A stretch of 64,000 bases of DNA, from positions 372,001 to 436,000 of the forward strand of contig NZ_JASJOF010000002.1 of NCBI RefSeq assembly GCF_030163795.1, given 5' to 3'. The stretch's first letter is position 1. Each line of letters starts with the position of its first letter. This DNA is from Roseicyclus marinus. Its GTDB lineage: Bacteria; Pseudomonadota; Alphaproteobacteria; Rhodobacterales; Rhodobacteraceae. Both the position numbers and the translations under genes were made by a program. Below the pieces are notes generated by a model. The model saw nothing but the letters and a program-made list of their open reading frames with translations, was not told the origin of the DNA and did no database searches. Shown piece after piece: positions 8,148 through 17,010 of this stretch.

Positions 8148-9320
8148 TCAGGCCACCGGCATGCGGCGTTCGATCAACTCGGCGAAAAACGAACAGCCAT
8201 AGGGGATCGCATCGTCGTTGAAATCATATTCCGGGTGATGGACCTTTTTCGTATCCCCGTTCCCGATATGGACAAAGGCGCCGGGGCGGGCCTGCAACAT
8301 GTAGCTGAAATCCTCCGCCCCCATGCGCGGCGGGCGGCCCCAGCGAACCATCCCCTGCCCCGCCACCGCCTCGCAGACCTCGGCCGCCAGACGTGCGTTG
8401 TCCTCGTGGTTCACCGTCACCGGATAGCCGCGTTCATAGGTCACTTCGGCGCTGCAGCCATAGGCCTCCGCCGTGGCCGTCACGATGGCCTTGATCCGCG
8501 CCTCGGCCAGATCGCGCACGCCCTCATCCAGCGTCCGCACCGTTCCGGCAAGCATCACGCTGTCATCCACCACGTTGGTCGCGGCCGATTCCGTCTGCAT
8601 CACGCAGATCGACACCACAACCGATTTCAGCGGATCGACCGACCGGCTCGCCACCGTCTGAAGCGCCATGACCGTGGCGCAGGCCGCAGGCACCGGGTCG
8701 ATCACGTTATGGGGCTGGGCCGCGTGACCGCCGCGCCCCCGCACAACCACGCGCAATTCATCCGCCGCCGCCATGATCGGCCCCGGCGCCACACCGAATT
8801 CGCCCACGGGCAGGCCCGGCTCGTTGTGCATCCCGTACACTTCGCGGACGCCCCAACGCTCCATCACCCCGTCCTCGATCATGGCAAGCGCGCCTGCGCC
8901 CCCTTCTTCGGCCGGTTGAAAGAGCAAGACCACCGTCCCGTCGAAATTCCGCGTCTCGGCCAGATACTTGGCCGCGCCCAAGAGCATCGCCGTATGCCCG
9001 TCATGCCCGCAGGCATGCATCTTTCCCACCGTTTTCGAGGCATGGGGCAGCCCGGTTTTCTCCGACATCGGCAGCGCATCCATGTCGGCGCGCAGCCCGA
9101 TACAGGCCCCCTTGGTATCGCTGCGCCCCCGGATCACCCCGACCACGCCCGACCGACCGATACCGGGCACCACCTCGTCGCAGCCGAACTCCCGCAGCTT
9201 GTCGGCCACCAGCGCGGATGTGCGCGGCAGATCGTAGAGGATCTCGGGGTTCTCGTGCAGGTCGCGCCGCCACGCGGTGATCTCGTCATGCAGATCGGCC
9301 AGACGGTTCTTCACGGGCAT
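8148..9320 (-). CDS. M20 family amidohydrolase (HipO-like), paralogue 3
   Basis: 390 residues with the full M20D set: ACGHDGHTAM, QPAEEGGAGA, MHNEPG, GRGGHAAQPH and MGAEDFSYM. It ends NGDTKKVHHPEYDFNDDA, the same terminal block as the paralogues. The gene begins only 4 bases after the argE stop and ends 10 bases before paralogue 2, so four M20-superfamily genes form one tight unit. Residues from the HACGH motif through ETRNFDGTV are identical in all three paralogues, pointing to duplication with little divergence or gene conversion. Confidence 0.92.
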   Translation of the reverse strand: MPVKNRLADLHDEITAWRRDLHENPEILYDLPRTSALVADKLREFGCDEVVPGIGRSGVVGVIRGRSDTKGACIGLRADMDALPMSEKTGLPHASKTVGKMHACGHDGHTAMLLGAAKYLAETRNFDGTVVLLFQPAEEGGAGALAMIEDGVMERWGVREVYGMHNEPGLPVGEFGVAPGPIMAAADELRVVVRGRGGHAAQPHNVIDPVPAACATVMALQTVASRSVDPLKSVVVSICVMQTESAATNVVDDSVMLAGTVRTLDEGVRDLAEARIKAIVTATAEAYGCSAEVTYERGYPVTVNHEDNARLAAEVCEAVAGQGMVRWGRPPRMGAEDFSYMLQARPGAFVHIGNGDTKKVHHPEYDFNDDAIPYGCSFFAELIERRMPVA

Positions 9321-9324
9321 GTCG

Positions 9325-10485
9325 TCATCCTTCGTTCAACACGCCAAGCAGCTTTTCCATGAAGGCATGGCCCTTGGTCAGTTGCTCGACATAAATGTAT
9401 TCATTGGGTTGATGGGCCTGCGCGATATTGCCGGGCCCACAAACGATGGCGGAATAGCCCGCATCCTGAAACTGCCCGGCCTCGGTCCCGTAGCTCACCA
9501 CGCCCGTGCCGTTCTCGCCGGTCAGGCGACGGATCAACGTTTCTGCCGCGCCATCCTCCTCGGCGCGCAGGCCCGGAATGTCCCAACGTGGCACGACGGT
9601 GATGCCCGCCTCCGGCCGCACCGCCTTCATCCCCGCCTCGATCCGCGCGATCTCCGCAAGGATCCGCTCGGCCCAGTGCGCGTTGGGCTCTGCCGGAACC
9701 GTCCGCGCCGACAGCACGAATGTGCAATCCTTGGCCGTGATGTTATGCGCCGTGCCGCCTTGGATCATGCCCACATGCAGCGTCGTGTAGGGCGGGTCGT
9801 AATCGTTCGCCGGATCGGCCTTTTCCGCGTTCTCCTCGTTCACCCGGTTCGCCCAATCGATCAGCCGGGCGGCCTCCATCACCGCCGACACGCCTTTATA
9901 GGCGATCGAGGAATGCACCTCGAACCCGTGGAAATGCAGATCGAACCCCACGCCCCCCTTGTGGCCGTTCACGATGCCCCATTCGGTCGGCTCCCCGATG
10001 ATGGCCAGCGCCGCCTTGGGCATGTGCGCCTGCATCGCTTCGATCATCGGCGGCGCGCCGGTGCAGCCGATCTCCTCGTCACGGCTCAGGCACAGTTGTA
10101 GCGGCCGCTTCACGCCGCGCCTGTGTGCCTCGACCGTGGCCCAGATCGCCAGCGCGTCGAATCCTTTCATGTCGCAGGTGCCGCGCCCGAACAGCTTGCC
10201 GTCCTTTTCAACCACGCTGAACGGGTCGGTGTTCCAGGCCTGTCCATCGACCGGCACGACATCGGTATGCCCCGACAAGATCACGCCGCCCGCGACCTTC
10301 GGGCCGACATGGGCATAAAGGCTTGCCTTGGTGCCGGTCGGGTCAAGATCGCGGTGGCAGGCGATGCCGTGACCGGCAAGATACTCCTCCACCCAATCGA
10401 CCAGCGGCAAATTGCTGTCGCGGCTGACAGTGGGAAAGGACACGAGCCTGTCGAGCAGGGCCCGGGGACTCAGGACATCGGTCAT
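9325..10485 (-). CDS. argE: Acetylornithine deacetylase ArgE (M20A)
   Basis: 386 residues. ArgE removes the acetyl group from N2-acetylornithine to give ornithine in arginine synthesis. Motifs include LSGHTDVVPVDGQAW, the metal-ligand Asp in GRGTCDMKGFDA, and the catalytic and ligand glutamates in SRDEEIGCTG, with the C-terminal metal His in IAQAHQPNEYI. The start MTDVLSPRAL was chosen because upstream in-frame residues are unconserved. It heads the leftward cluster of four M20 genes and shares a 225-base intergenic region with the rightward ABC transporter genes. In this context it could act on other N-acyl amino acids, but its motifs are those of ArgE. Confidence 0.9.
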   Translation of the reverse strand: MTDVLSPRALLDRLVSFPTVSRDSNLPLVDWVEEYLAGHGIACHRDLDPTGTKASLYAHVGPKVAGGVILSGHTDVVPVDGQAWNTDPFSVVEKDGKLFGRGTCDMKGFDALAIWATVEAHRRGVKRPLQLCLSRDEEIGCTGAPPMIEAMQAHMPKAALAIIGEPTEWGIVNGHKGGVGFDLHFHGFEVHSSIAYKGVSAVMEAARLIDWANRVNEENAEKADPANDYDPPYTTLHVGMIQGGTAHNITAKDCTFVLSARTVPAEPNAHWAERILAEIARIEAGMKAVRPEAGITVVPRWDIPGLRAEEDGAAETLIRRLTGENGTGVVSYGTEAGQFQDAGYSAIVCGPGNIAQAHQPNEYIYVEQLTKGHAFMEKLLGVLNEG

Positions 10486-10613
10486 GGAACGCTCCGGGGA
10501 AAGTTGTGGCCCGACCCTGTGCCAGCCGTGCCGGGCCGTCAAGCCCGCGCCGGAATTCCTGCACAACCATTAGGCACCTGCCGAAAGCGGATGCAACTTC
10601 CGGCGATTGCGTC

Positions 10614-10641
10614 TTGCGGGGGGACATTTTCATGTTAGCGT
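10614..10641 (+). promoter_or_regulatory. Candidate promoter of the ABC importer operon
   Basis: TTGCGG at 10614-10619 and TAGCGT at 10636-10641 are spaced by 16 bases, a plausible housekeeping promoter about 70 bases before the first ABC gene. The match is weak and rests on eye inspection. Confidence 0.3.
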
Positions 10642-10710
10642 CATCATCGATTGCAGCCACCCAAGCATCGACAAGAGGTGGCGCACCAACAGGTAGGGGA
10701 GCATCTGACG

Positions 10711-11718
10711 ATGCCCGACGGGGCCACGCCCTTTGTCCTTGACGTCAAGGACCTCAAGACCGTTTTCCGCACAAGGCGGGGCGAGGTTCATGCCGTCAAT
10801 GACGTGAGCTTCACGCTGAAATCCGGTGAACTCCTTGGCGTCGTGGGCGAATCCGGCTCCGGCAAATCGGTGACCATGATGTCGCTGATCCGCCTGCTGC
10901 CCATGCCCCCCGCCGAGATCCGGGGCGGCAGCGTCATGTTCGAAGGGCAGGACCTCGCCCGCGTGTCCGAGGATACGATGCGCGCCATTCGCGGCGCCCG
11001 GATCGGCATGGTCTTCCAAGACCCGATGACCAGCCTCAACCCGGTCTTCACCGTCGGCTACCAGATCATCGAGCCGCTGCGCACCCACATGGGCCTGAAC
11101 AAGGCGCAAGCCGCCAACCGCGCGGTCGAACTGCTCGAACTGGTGGGCATCCCCGATGCCCGCCGCCGCCTCGACGATTACCCCCACCAGTTTTCCGGCG
11201 GGATGCGCCAGCGCGTGATGATCGCCATCGCGCTTGCCTGCGACCCCAAGGTGCTGATCGCCGATGAACCCACCACCGCGCTCGACGTGACGATCCAGGC
11301 CCAGATCCTCGAACTGATCAAGGATCTGCGCCAGAAACTCGGCATGGCCATCGTCTGGATCACCCATGACCTCGGCGTGATCGCGGGCATCGCCGACCGC
11401 GTCATGGTCATGTACGGCGGGCAGGTCGTGGAACAGGCCCCGGTGCGCGAATTGTTCGCCAACCCGCAGCACCCCTACACGCGGATGCTGCTGGAAACCG
11501 TCCCCAATATCCGGGGCGACCGGCAGGAAAAGCTCCGCGTGATCCAGGGCCAGCCGCCGATCCTGTCCAAGGCCCCCGAAAGCTGCCCCTTCCGTGACCG
11601 CTGCCCGCAGGCCTTCGACCGCTGCGCGTCGGAAAACCCCGTTCGCTTCGATGTCGGCCCGGCCCATGACGCGGCCTGTTTTTGGGATTTCAAGACGGGG
11701 GCACCGCGCCATGCGTGA
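10711..11718 (+). CDS. Oligopeptide/dipeptide ABC transporter ATP-binding protein (OppD/DppD type)
   Basis: 335 residues. Walker A GESGSGKS, signature [12 protein letters not shown], Walker [12 protein letters not shown] and switch histidine WITHDLG are all intact. The C-terminal extension with [14 protein letters not shown] is typical of Opp/Dpp ATPases, some of which carry an iron-sulfur cluster there. The start at 10711 follows an AGGTAGGGGAG ribosome site. It is the first gene of a five-gene operon in the order ATPase, ATPase, binding protein, permease, permease, and overlaps the second ATPase gene by 8 bases. Confidence 0.94.
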   Translation: MPDGATPFVLDVKDLKTVFRTRRGEVHAVNDVSFTLKSGELLGVVGESGSGKSVTMMSLIRLLPMPPAEIRGGSVMFEGQDLARVSEDTMRAIRGARIGMVFQDPMTSLNPVFTVGYQIIEPLRTHMGLNKAQAANRAVELLELVGIPDARRRLDDYPHQFSGGMRQRVMIAIALACDPKVLIADEPTTALDVTIQAQILELIKDLRQKLGMAIVWITHDLGVIAGIADRVMVMYGGQVVEQAPVRELFANPQHPYTRMLLETVPNIRGDRQEKLRVIQGQPPILSKAPESCPFRDRCPQAFDRCASENPVRFDVGPAHDAACFWDFKTGAPRHA

Positions 11719-12748
11719 CACGGGAACCCCGAAAAAGCTGGTCGAGGTCAAGAACCTCAAGATGCATTTCCCGATCCGCTCGGGCCTCCTGCGCCGCGTC
11801 ACCGGCGCGGTGAAAGCCGTCGATGACGTCAGCTTCGACATTTTCGAGGGCGAGACGCTGGGCCTCGTGGGCGAATCCGGTTGCGGCAAATCCACCTGCG
11901 GCCGCGCCGTCCTGCGCCTTTACGAACCCACCAGCGGCTCGATCATCATCGACGGCGAGGAAATCGCCCACGCCCCCTTCGACAAGCTGCGCCGCCTGCG
12001 CCCCAAGATGCAGATGGTGTTCCAGGACCCCCAAGCCTCGCTCAACCCCCGCATGACGGTCGCGGGCATCATCGGCGAACCGCTGATGGAACATGGCAAG
12101 ATGTCGGCCAAGGACCGGCTCGACCGCATCTACGAACTGATGGATGCCGTTGGCCTCAACCGCGATTTCGCCAACCGCTACCCGCATGAATTTTCCGGCG
12201 GTCAGCGCCAGCGCATCGGCATCGCCCGCGCGCTTGCGCTCAACCCCAAATTCATCGTCTGCGACGAACCCATCGCCGCGCTCGACGTGTCGATCCAGGC
12301 TCAGGTCGTCAATCTTCTGGAAGAACTCCAGGACCGCCTCGGCCTCACCTATCTCTTCATCTCCCACGACCTCTCGATGGTGCGCCACATCGCCGACCGC
12401 GTGGTGGTGATGTATCTGGGCAAGGTGGCCGAGATCGGGCCGCGCGACGGTCTCTACGACGATCCGCTCCACCCCTATACCAAGGCGCTCCTGTCGGCCG
12501 TGCCCGAACCCGATCCGGTGGCCCATGACAGCGCCAACCGCACCATCTTGCAAGGCGACGTGCCCAGCCCCGCGAACCCGCCCAAGGGCTGCAATTTCTC
12601 GACCCGCTGCCCCGTGGCGATGGACATCTGCCGCCGCCTCGACCCCGAGGTGGCCGAGGTCAAGCCGGGCCGCTTCGTCGCCTGCCACCTCTATAACGAG
12701 ACAACAAGCCAGACCGCGGGCAACGCGGCACAAACCGTTGGGGCATGA
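11711..12748 (+). CDS. Oligopeptide/dipeptide ABC transporter ATP-binding protein (OppF/DppF type)
   Basis: 345 residues. Walker [10 protein letters not shown], signature [12 protein letters not shown], Walker [13 protein letters not shown] and switch FISHDLS are present. The C-terminal [16 protein letters not shown] matches the Opp/Dpp extension. It should form a heterodimer with the preceding ATPase under the two permeases. Its ATG lies within the last 8 bases of the preceding gene, so translation is coupled. The next gene follows after 28 bases with its own strong ribosome site. Confidence 0.94.
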   Translation: MRDTGTPKKLVEVKNLKMHFPIRSGLLRRVTGAVKAVDDVSFDIFEGETLGLVGESGCGKSTCGRAVLRLYEPTSGSIIIDGEEIAHAPFDKLRRLRPKMQMVFQDPQASLNPRMTVAGIIGEPLMEHGKMSAKDRLDRIYELMDAVGLNRDFANRYPHEFSGGQRQRIGIARALALNPKFIVCDEPIAALDVSIQAQVVNLLEELQDRLGLTYLFISHDLSMVRHIADRVVVMYLGKVAEIGPRDGLYDDPLHPYTKALLSAVPEPDPVAHDSANRTILQGDVPSPANPPKGCNFSTRCPVAMDICRRLDPEVAEVKPGRFVACHLYNETTSQTAGNAAQTVGA

Positions 12749-12776
12749 GCATCCAACAAGGAGAGAGAGACAGAAA

Positions 12777-14477
12777 ATGACACGTACTTCCCTGCTGCTC
12801 GGCGCGACCGCGCTCGTGCTTGCCCCCGCGGCAGCACTGGCCGAACGCGGCTCGTCGGGCCATCTCAACATCATCTACTGGCAAGCGCCCTCGACGCTGA
12901 ACCCGTATCTCTCGGGCGGCACCAAGGAGATCGAATCCTCCTCGCTGATCCTCGAATCGCTCGCGCGCTTCAATCAGGACGGCACCATCGTGCCATGGCT
13001 CGCCGAAAGCGTGCCGACGGTTGAAAACGGCGGCGTGTCCGAGGATCTGACCTCGATCACCTGGACCATCGCCGAAGGCATCACCTGGTCGGATGGCTCC
13101 GCGCTCACGCCCGCCGATTTCATCTTCACCTGGGAATACTGCACCCATCCCGAAGGCGGATGCGCGCAATCCTCCTATTTCGACGGCGTGACGGCGATCG
13201 AGGCGGTCGATGACCGGACCCTGCGCATCTCCTTCGCAGACGCTACCCCCTTCCCGTACACCGCCTTCGTCGGTTCGGAATCCCCCGTGATCCAGGCCGC
13301 GCAATTCGCCGAATGCCTCGGCGCCCGCGCGCCCGAATGCACCGATGCGAATTTCGGCCCGATCGGCACCGGCCCCTTCGTGGTCGATGAATTCCGTCCC
13401 AACGACGTGATCGAACTGTCGGCGAACCCGAACTTCCGCTTCCCCGACCGTCCGTATTTCGGCACCGTCACCTTCAAGGGCGGCGGCGATGCGACGGCAG
13501 CGGCGCGCTCGGTCTGCGAAACCGGCGAATTCGACTACGCCTGGAACCTGCAGATGGACCCCAGCATTCTCGCCGGCATGGAGGCACAGGGCCGCTGCGT
13601 GGTCGAAGTCGCCTTCGGCACCTCGGTCGAACGGATCCACCTCAACCAGACCAACCCCGACCCGGCACTGGGCGATACCCGCTCCACCGCCGAAGGCGGC
13701 GCGCATCCCTTCCTGACCGATCCGGTCATCGGCCAGGCGATGTCCATGGCCATCGACCGCGCGCTGATCGTGGAAATCGGCTACGGTGCCGGTGGTCAGC
13801 CCACCTGCAACGTGCTGCCCGCACCCGCGCTCTATGCCTCGACGGCCAATGACGGATGCCTCGTGCAGGACATCGCAGGCGCCAATGCGCTTCTCGATGC
13901 AGCCGGCCACATGGACACCGATGGCGACGGCATCCGGGAATACAACGGCATCCCGATGCGCGTGCTCTACCAGACCTCGACCAACGCCGTCCGTCAGGAC
14001 ACGCAGGCGCTGATCAAGCAGTGGTGGGCGGAAATCGGCATCGACACCGAACTGCGCAACATCGACGCCTCGGTCTTCTTCGGCGGCGATCCGGCTTCTC
14101 CGGACACGTTCCAGAAGTTCTATGCCGACGTGGAGATGTACACCAACAACTTCGCCGGTGTGGACCCGCAGGCCTACATGGCTGACTGGGCTTGCGACAG
14201 CTGGCCCCGTCCGCAGACCCAGTGGCAGGGCACCAACATCCAGCGCTTCTGCGATCCGGCCTATGACGCCCTGATCGCCGAAATGGCCACCACCGCCGAC
14301 CTCGAGGAACGCGGCCGCCTTGCGCGCGAGATGAACGACATGCTTGTCCGCTACTCGATCATCCCGCTCGTCCACCGTGGCGGCGTGTCGGCCCGTGCCG
14401 CCACCCTCGAAGGCCACCTGATGTCCGACTGGGACAGCGAGCTGTGGAACATCATGGACTGGCGTCGCGCCGAGTGA
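12777..14477 (+). CDS. Periplasmic solute-binding protein of the ABC importer (SBP family 5)
   Basis: 566 residues with signal peptide MTRTSLLLGATALVLAPAAALA. The N-terminal region (LNIIYWQAPSTLNPYL) and GIEWSDG-like segment GITWSDGSALTPADF are typical of family 5 binding proteins for peptides, nickel or modified sugars and amino acids. The ATG at 12777 follows AAGGAGAGAG; a much longer upstream frame is only an overlap with the ATPase gene. The mature protein has ten cysteines, mostly as close pairs (YCTHPEGGC, ECLGARAPEC), unusual for this family and suggesting disulfides. A 10-bp stem-loop follows the stop and may keep this message more abundant than the permease messages. Confidence 0.93.
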   Translation: MTRTSLLLGATALVLAPAAALAERGSSGHLNIIYWQAPSTLNPYLSGGTKEIESSSLILESLARFNQDGTIVPWLAESVPTVENGGVSEDLTSITWTIAEGITWSDGSALTPADFIFTWEYCTHPEGGCAQSSYFDGVTAIEAVDDRTLRISFADATPFPYTAFVGSESPVIQAAQFAECLGARAPECTDANFGPIGTGPFVVDEFRPNDVIELSANPNFRFPDRPYFGTVTFKGGGDATAAARSVCETGEFDYAWNLQMDPSILAGMEAQGRCVVEVAFGTSVERIHLNQTNPDPALGDTRSTAEGGAHPFLTDPVIGQAMSMAIDRALIVEIGYGAGGQPTCNVLPAPALYASTANDGCLVQDIAGANALLDAAGHMDTDGDGIREYNGIPMRVLYQTSTNAVRQDTQALIKQWWAEIGIDTELRNIDASVFFGGDPASPDTFQKFYADVEMYTNNFAGVDPQAYMADWACDSWPRPQTQWQGTNIQRFCDPAYDALIAEMATTADLEERGRLAREMNDMLVRYSIIPLVHRGGVSARAATLEGHLMSDWDSELWNIMDWRRAE

Positions 14478-14494
14478 TCGCCTGATCTGACACC

Positions 14495-14523
14495 GGCCCG
14501 CGCCGCCCTTCGTGGCGCGGGCC
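14495..14523 (+). other. Intra-operon stem-loop after the binding-protein gene
   Basis: A perfect 10-bp GC-rich inverted repeat, GGCCCGCGCC (14495-14504) and its complement (14514-14523), with a 9-base loop and no U-run. It sits between the binding-protein and first permease genes, the common position for a processing or partial-termination hairpin that raises binding-protein level. Confidence 0.7.
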
Positions 14524-14572
14524 ATTTCATGACAAACCCTGACCCGAAACCCATGACCCGAGGCGTTGGCCC

Positions 14573-15580
14573 ATGCTGACCTACACGATCCGACGGCTGA
14601 TCCTTGCGATCCCGACGCTTCTGTTCATCAGTTTCATCATCTTTCTGATCGTCAAACTGTCGCCCTCCGATCCGACGGCGGGCCTGCCCCTGACCATCCC
14701 GCCCGAAGTGCGCGAACAGATCCGCGAAAGCCTCGGCGTGAACGACCCGGTCATGGTCCAGTATGTCAAATGGCTCAAGCTCATGGTCTGGGACGAGCCG
14801 CTCCACCTGATCGAGAATGCCACCGGCTGGCAGATCGCACCCGACGGGCCGCGCATCATCTCGTATCAGACCCGCAGCCCGGTGATGGAACTGATCGTGC
14901 AGCGCATGCCCCAGACGCTCTGGGTCGTGGGCACCTCCTATATCGTCGGCATCCTGATCGCCCTGCCGCTGGGCATCATCTCGGCCTACCGCCAATACTC
15001 GGTCTTCGATCAGGTCGGCACCTTCATCTCGATGGTCGGCTTCTCGGTCCCCACCTTCTTCACCGGCGTCCTCTTCATCGTGATCTTCGCGGTGAACCTC
15101 GGCTGGTTCCCGTCGGTCTATGACACCACGCATGTCGTCACCGATTGGGACAGTTTCGTGGTGCAACTCAAACAGATCATCATGCCCGTGATGGTGCTGG
15201 GCCTGTTCAACGCCAGCCAGATCAGCCGCTACCTGCGCGCCTCCATGCTCGACAACCTCAATCAGGATTACGTCCGCACCGCGCGCGCCAAGGGCCTCAA
15301 TGAAAAGGTCGTGGTGCTGGTCCATGTCCTCAAGAATTCGATGATCCCGGTCGTCACCGTCATCGCGCTGAACGTGCCTGCTGTCTTCGGCGGCGCGATC
15401 ATCACCGAACAGGTGTTCAAGGTGAACGGCATCGGCCAGCTTCTGATCATCGCGATCCAGGGCGGCGACGTGCCCGTGGTGCAGACCGTCTCCTTCATCT
15501 TCGCCGTGCTGATCGTTTTGTTCAGCCTCATCGCCGATTTGCTCTATGGCGTGCTCGACCCGAGGATCCGCTATGACTGA
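14573..15580 (+). CDS. ABC importer permease (DppB/OppB type)
   Basis: 335 residues and about six transmembrane segments. The first (residues 9-29) is followed by a long periplasmic loop, then the typical core with ASMLDNLNQDYVRTARAKGL, which is the EAA loop that contacts the ATPases. The loop after the first helix is longer than in E. coli DppB, a common variant in this subgroup. It overlaps the next permease gene by 8 bases. The partner permease, two ATPases and the binding protein are all in the operon, so the importer is complete. Confidence 0.94.
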   Translation: MLTYTIRRLILAIPTLLFISFIIFLIVKLSPSDPTAGLPLTIPPEVREQIRESLGVNDPVMVQYVKWLKLMVWDEPLHLIENATGWQIAPDGPRIISYQTRSPVMELIVQRMPQTLWVVGTSYIVGILIALPLGIISAYRQYSVFDQVGTFISMVGFSVPTFFTGVLFIVIFAVNLGWFPSVYDTTHVVTDWDSFVVQLKQIIMPVMVLGLFNASQISRYLRASMLDNLNQDYVRTARAKGLNEKVVVLVHVLKNSMIPVVTVIALNVPAVFGGAIITEQVFKVNGIGQLLIIAIQGGDVPVVQTVSFIFAVLIVLFSLIADLLYGVLDPRIRYD

Positions 15581-16505
15581 CACCACAGGCCCCAAGCCGA
15601 AGGCGATGGAATTCGAAGCCTACCGCGCTCCCCGCAACCAGTGGTGGGATGTCTGGGACCAGTTCAAGACGCACAAGGGCGCGCTCTTCGGCCTTGGCTT
15701 TTTCATCTTCGCGCTTCTCTTTGTCTTCATCGGTCCGCAGATCTGGAGGATTGATCCGCAATTCATCGACATCCGCGCCCGCAATTCGGGGCCCAGCCTC
15801 GCCCACCCCATGGGCGCCGACCAGCTTGGCCGCGACACGATGGCCCGCATGATGGCGGGCGGCCAGACCTCCATCGCCGTCGGTCTGACCGCCATGGCGC
15901 TGGCGCTCTTCCTCGGCTCGCTGATCGGTGTGCTTGCGGGTTATTTCAAGAAGCTCGACGGCCTCCTGATGCGGACGACCGACCTGTTTCTCGCCATGCC
16001 GCTTCTGCCGCTCCTGCTCGTCACCATCATGCTCTTCCGCGACCCCCTGCGCGCCAGCTTCGGCCCCGAGGGCGGGATCTTCATCCTGATCGTGGTGATG
16101 ATCGGCGTGACCTCGTGGATGCAGACGGCCCGCGTCGTCCGCGCCGAGGTTCTGGCACTCAAGGAACGCGAATTCGTCCTCGCCGCCCGCTCCATCGGCA
16201 CGCCCAGCCACCGGATGATCACCCGCCACCTCCTGCCCAATGTCATGTCGCCGATCATGGTCTCCGCGACGCTCGGCATCGCCAACGCGATCATCACCGA
16301 ATCTGCGCTCTCCTTCCTCGGCCTTGGCTTCCCCTCCGACTTCCCGACCTGGGGACGGCTCCTGTTCGATGCGACCGATTGGCTGACCCAGCATCCCGAG
16401 CGCGTGATCTGGCCGGGCATGGCGATCTCGCTGACGGTGCTCTCGGTCAATTACATCGGCGACGGTCTGCGCGACGCGCTCGACCCGCGCATCCGGGGGC
16501 GGTAA
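15573..16505 (+). CDS. ABC importer permease (DppC/OppC type)
   Basis: 310 residues. A cytosolic N-terminus with RAPRNQWWDVWDQFKTHK precedes the first membrane segment. The conserved HPMGADQLGRDTMARMMAGG follows, and the coupling EAA loop lies in RAEVLALKEREFVLAARSIG. It ends with LRDALDPRIRGR, the usual DppC terminus. The ATG lies 8 bases inside the dppB-like gene. It is the last gene of the importer operon; an SMR gene on the same strand begins 99 bases on, beyond two inverted repeats. Confidence 0.94.
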   Translation: MTDTTGPKPKAMEFEAYRAPRNQWWDVWDQFKTHKGALFGLGFFIFALLFVFIGPQIWRIDPQFIDIRARNSGPSLAHPMGADQLGRDTMARMMAGGQTSIAVGLTAMALALFLGSLIGVLAGYFKKLDGLLMRTTDLFLAMPLLPLLLVTIMLFRDPLRASFGPEGGIFILIVVMIGVTSWMQTARVVRAEVLALKEREFVLAARSIGTPSHRMITRHLLPNVMSPIMVSATLGIANAIITESALSFLGLGFPSDFPTWGRLLFDATDWLTQHPERVIWPGMAISLTVLSVNYIGDGLRDALDPRIRGR

Positions 16506-16517
16506 GGAAACGGTAAC

Positions 16518-16591
16518 CTTCGGGGAACCGAAGCGAAAAACGGCAAGGTTTCGTTAAGAAACTGCGCTGTTTTTCCACCCTTTCTTAACGA
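16518..16591 (+). promoter_or_regulatory. Two inverted repeats upstream of the SMR gene
   Basis: First, CTTCGG-GGAA-CCGAAG at 16518-16533. Second, a perfect 11-bp inverted repeat, TCGTTAAGAAA (16551-16561) and TTTCTTAACGA (16581-16591), separated by 19 bases that include a TTTTT run. The second ends 13 bases before the SMR start. They could terminate the ABC operon and act as operator or leader for the SMR gene. No ACGR loops of guanidine-II riboswitches are present. Confidence 0.55.
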
Positions 16592-16604
16592 TGAAGGCCC
16601 GCTC

Positions 16605-16931
16605 ATGCCCTGGATCTACCTCATCCTCGCCATCGCGGGCGAAGTCGTCGGCACCACCGCGCTCAAGGCCTCCGACGGCTTCACGCGGCTGGGTCCCAGT
16701 CTCCTTGTGATCCTCGGCTATGGGTTCGCCTTCTACCTTCTGGCGCAGGTTCTGCGCACCATCCCGCTCGGCATCACCTATGCGATCTGGTCCGGCGTGG
16801 GCGTCGCCGCCGTCACGCTCATCGGCTGGGTCGTCTACGGCCAAAGGCTTGATCTGCCAGCCATTCTTGGCATTGGCCTGATCGTCGCGGGCGTTCTTGT
16901 CCTCAATATCTGGTCCGGTGCCACCCATTGA
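16605..16931 (+). CDS. Small multidrug resistance (SMR) efflux protein, EmrE/Qac type
   Basis: 108 residues with four transmembrane helices, the standard SMR length. The membrane glutamate that couples drug and proton lies in IAGEVVGTTALK (equivalent to EmrE Glu14). YAIWSGVG and GQRLDLPAILG match EmrE closely, including the WSGVG of the Qac subtype rather than the guanidinium-export (Gdx) subtype. It would work as a dual-topology dimer exporting cationic lipophilic compounds. No regulator gene adjoins it; an 11-bp inverted repeat lies just upstream. Confidence 0.93.
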   Translation: MPWIYLILAIAGEVVGTTALKASDGFTRLGPSLLVILGYGFAFYLLAQVLRTIPLGITYAIWSGVGVAAVTLIGWVVYGQRLDLPAILGIGLIVAGVLVLNIWSGATH

Positions 16932-16955
16932 CGTGGCGTCCGCCGCCCTTGCCCG

Positions 16956-16983
16956 TTGACGCAAGGATACGCACCTCTACCCT
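16956..16983 (+). promoter_or_regulatory. Candidate promoter of the iorAB-like operon
   Basis: TTGACG (16956-16961) and TACCCT (16978-16983) with a 16-base spacer, placing the start point about 20 bases before the first gene. The -35 match is good and the -10 moderate. Confidence 0.4.
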
Positions 16984-17010
16984 GTGACGCGTAACCCGGG
17001 TGGAGGAACC

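Noticed and set aside
12525-12776. An 84-residue N-terminal extension of the solute-binding protein
   Set aside because: It overlaps the ATPase gene in another frame, and a clear signal peptide and ribosome site begin at 12777.
16506-16604. Guanidine riboswitch upstream of the SMR gene
   Set aside because: The hairpin loops lack the ACGR motif of the guanidine-II class, and the protein is of Qac, not Gdx, subtype.
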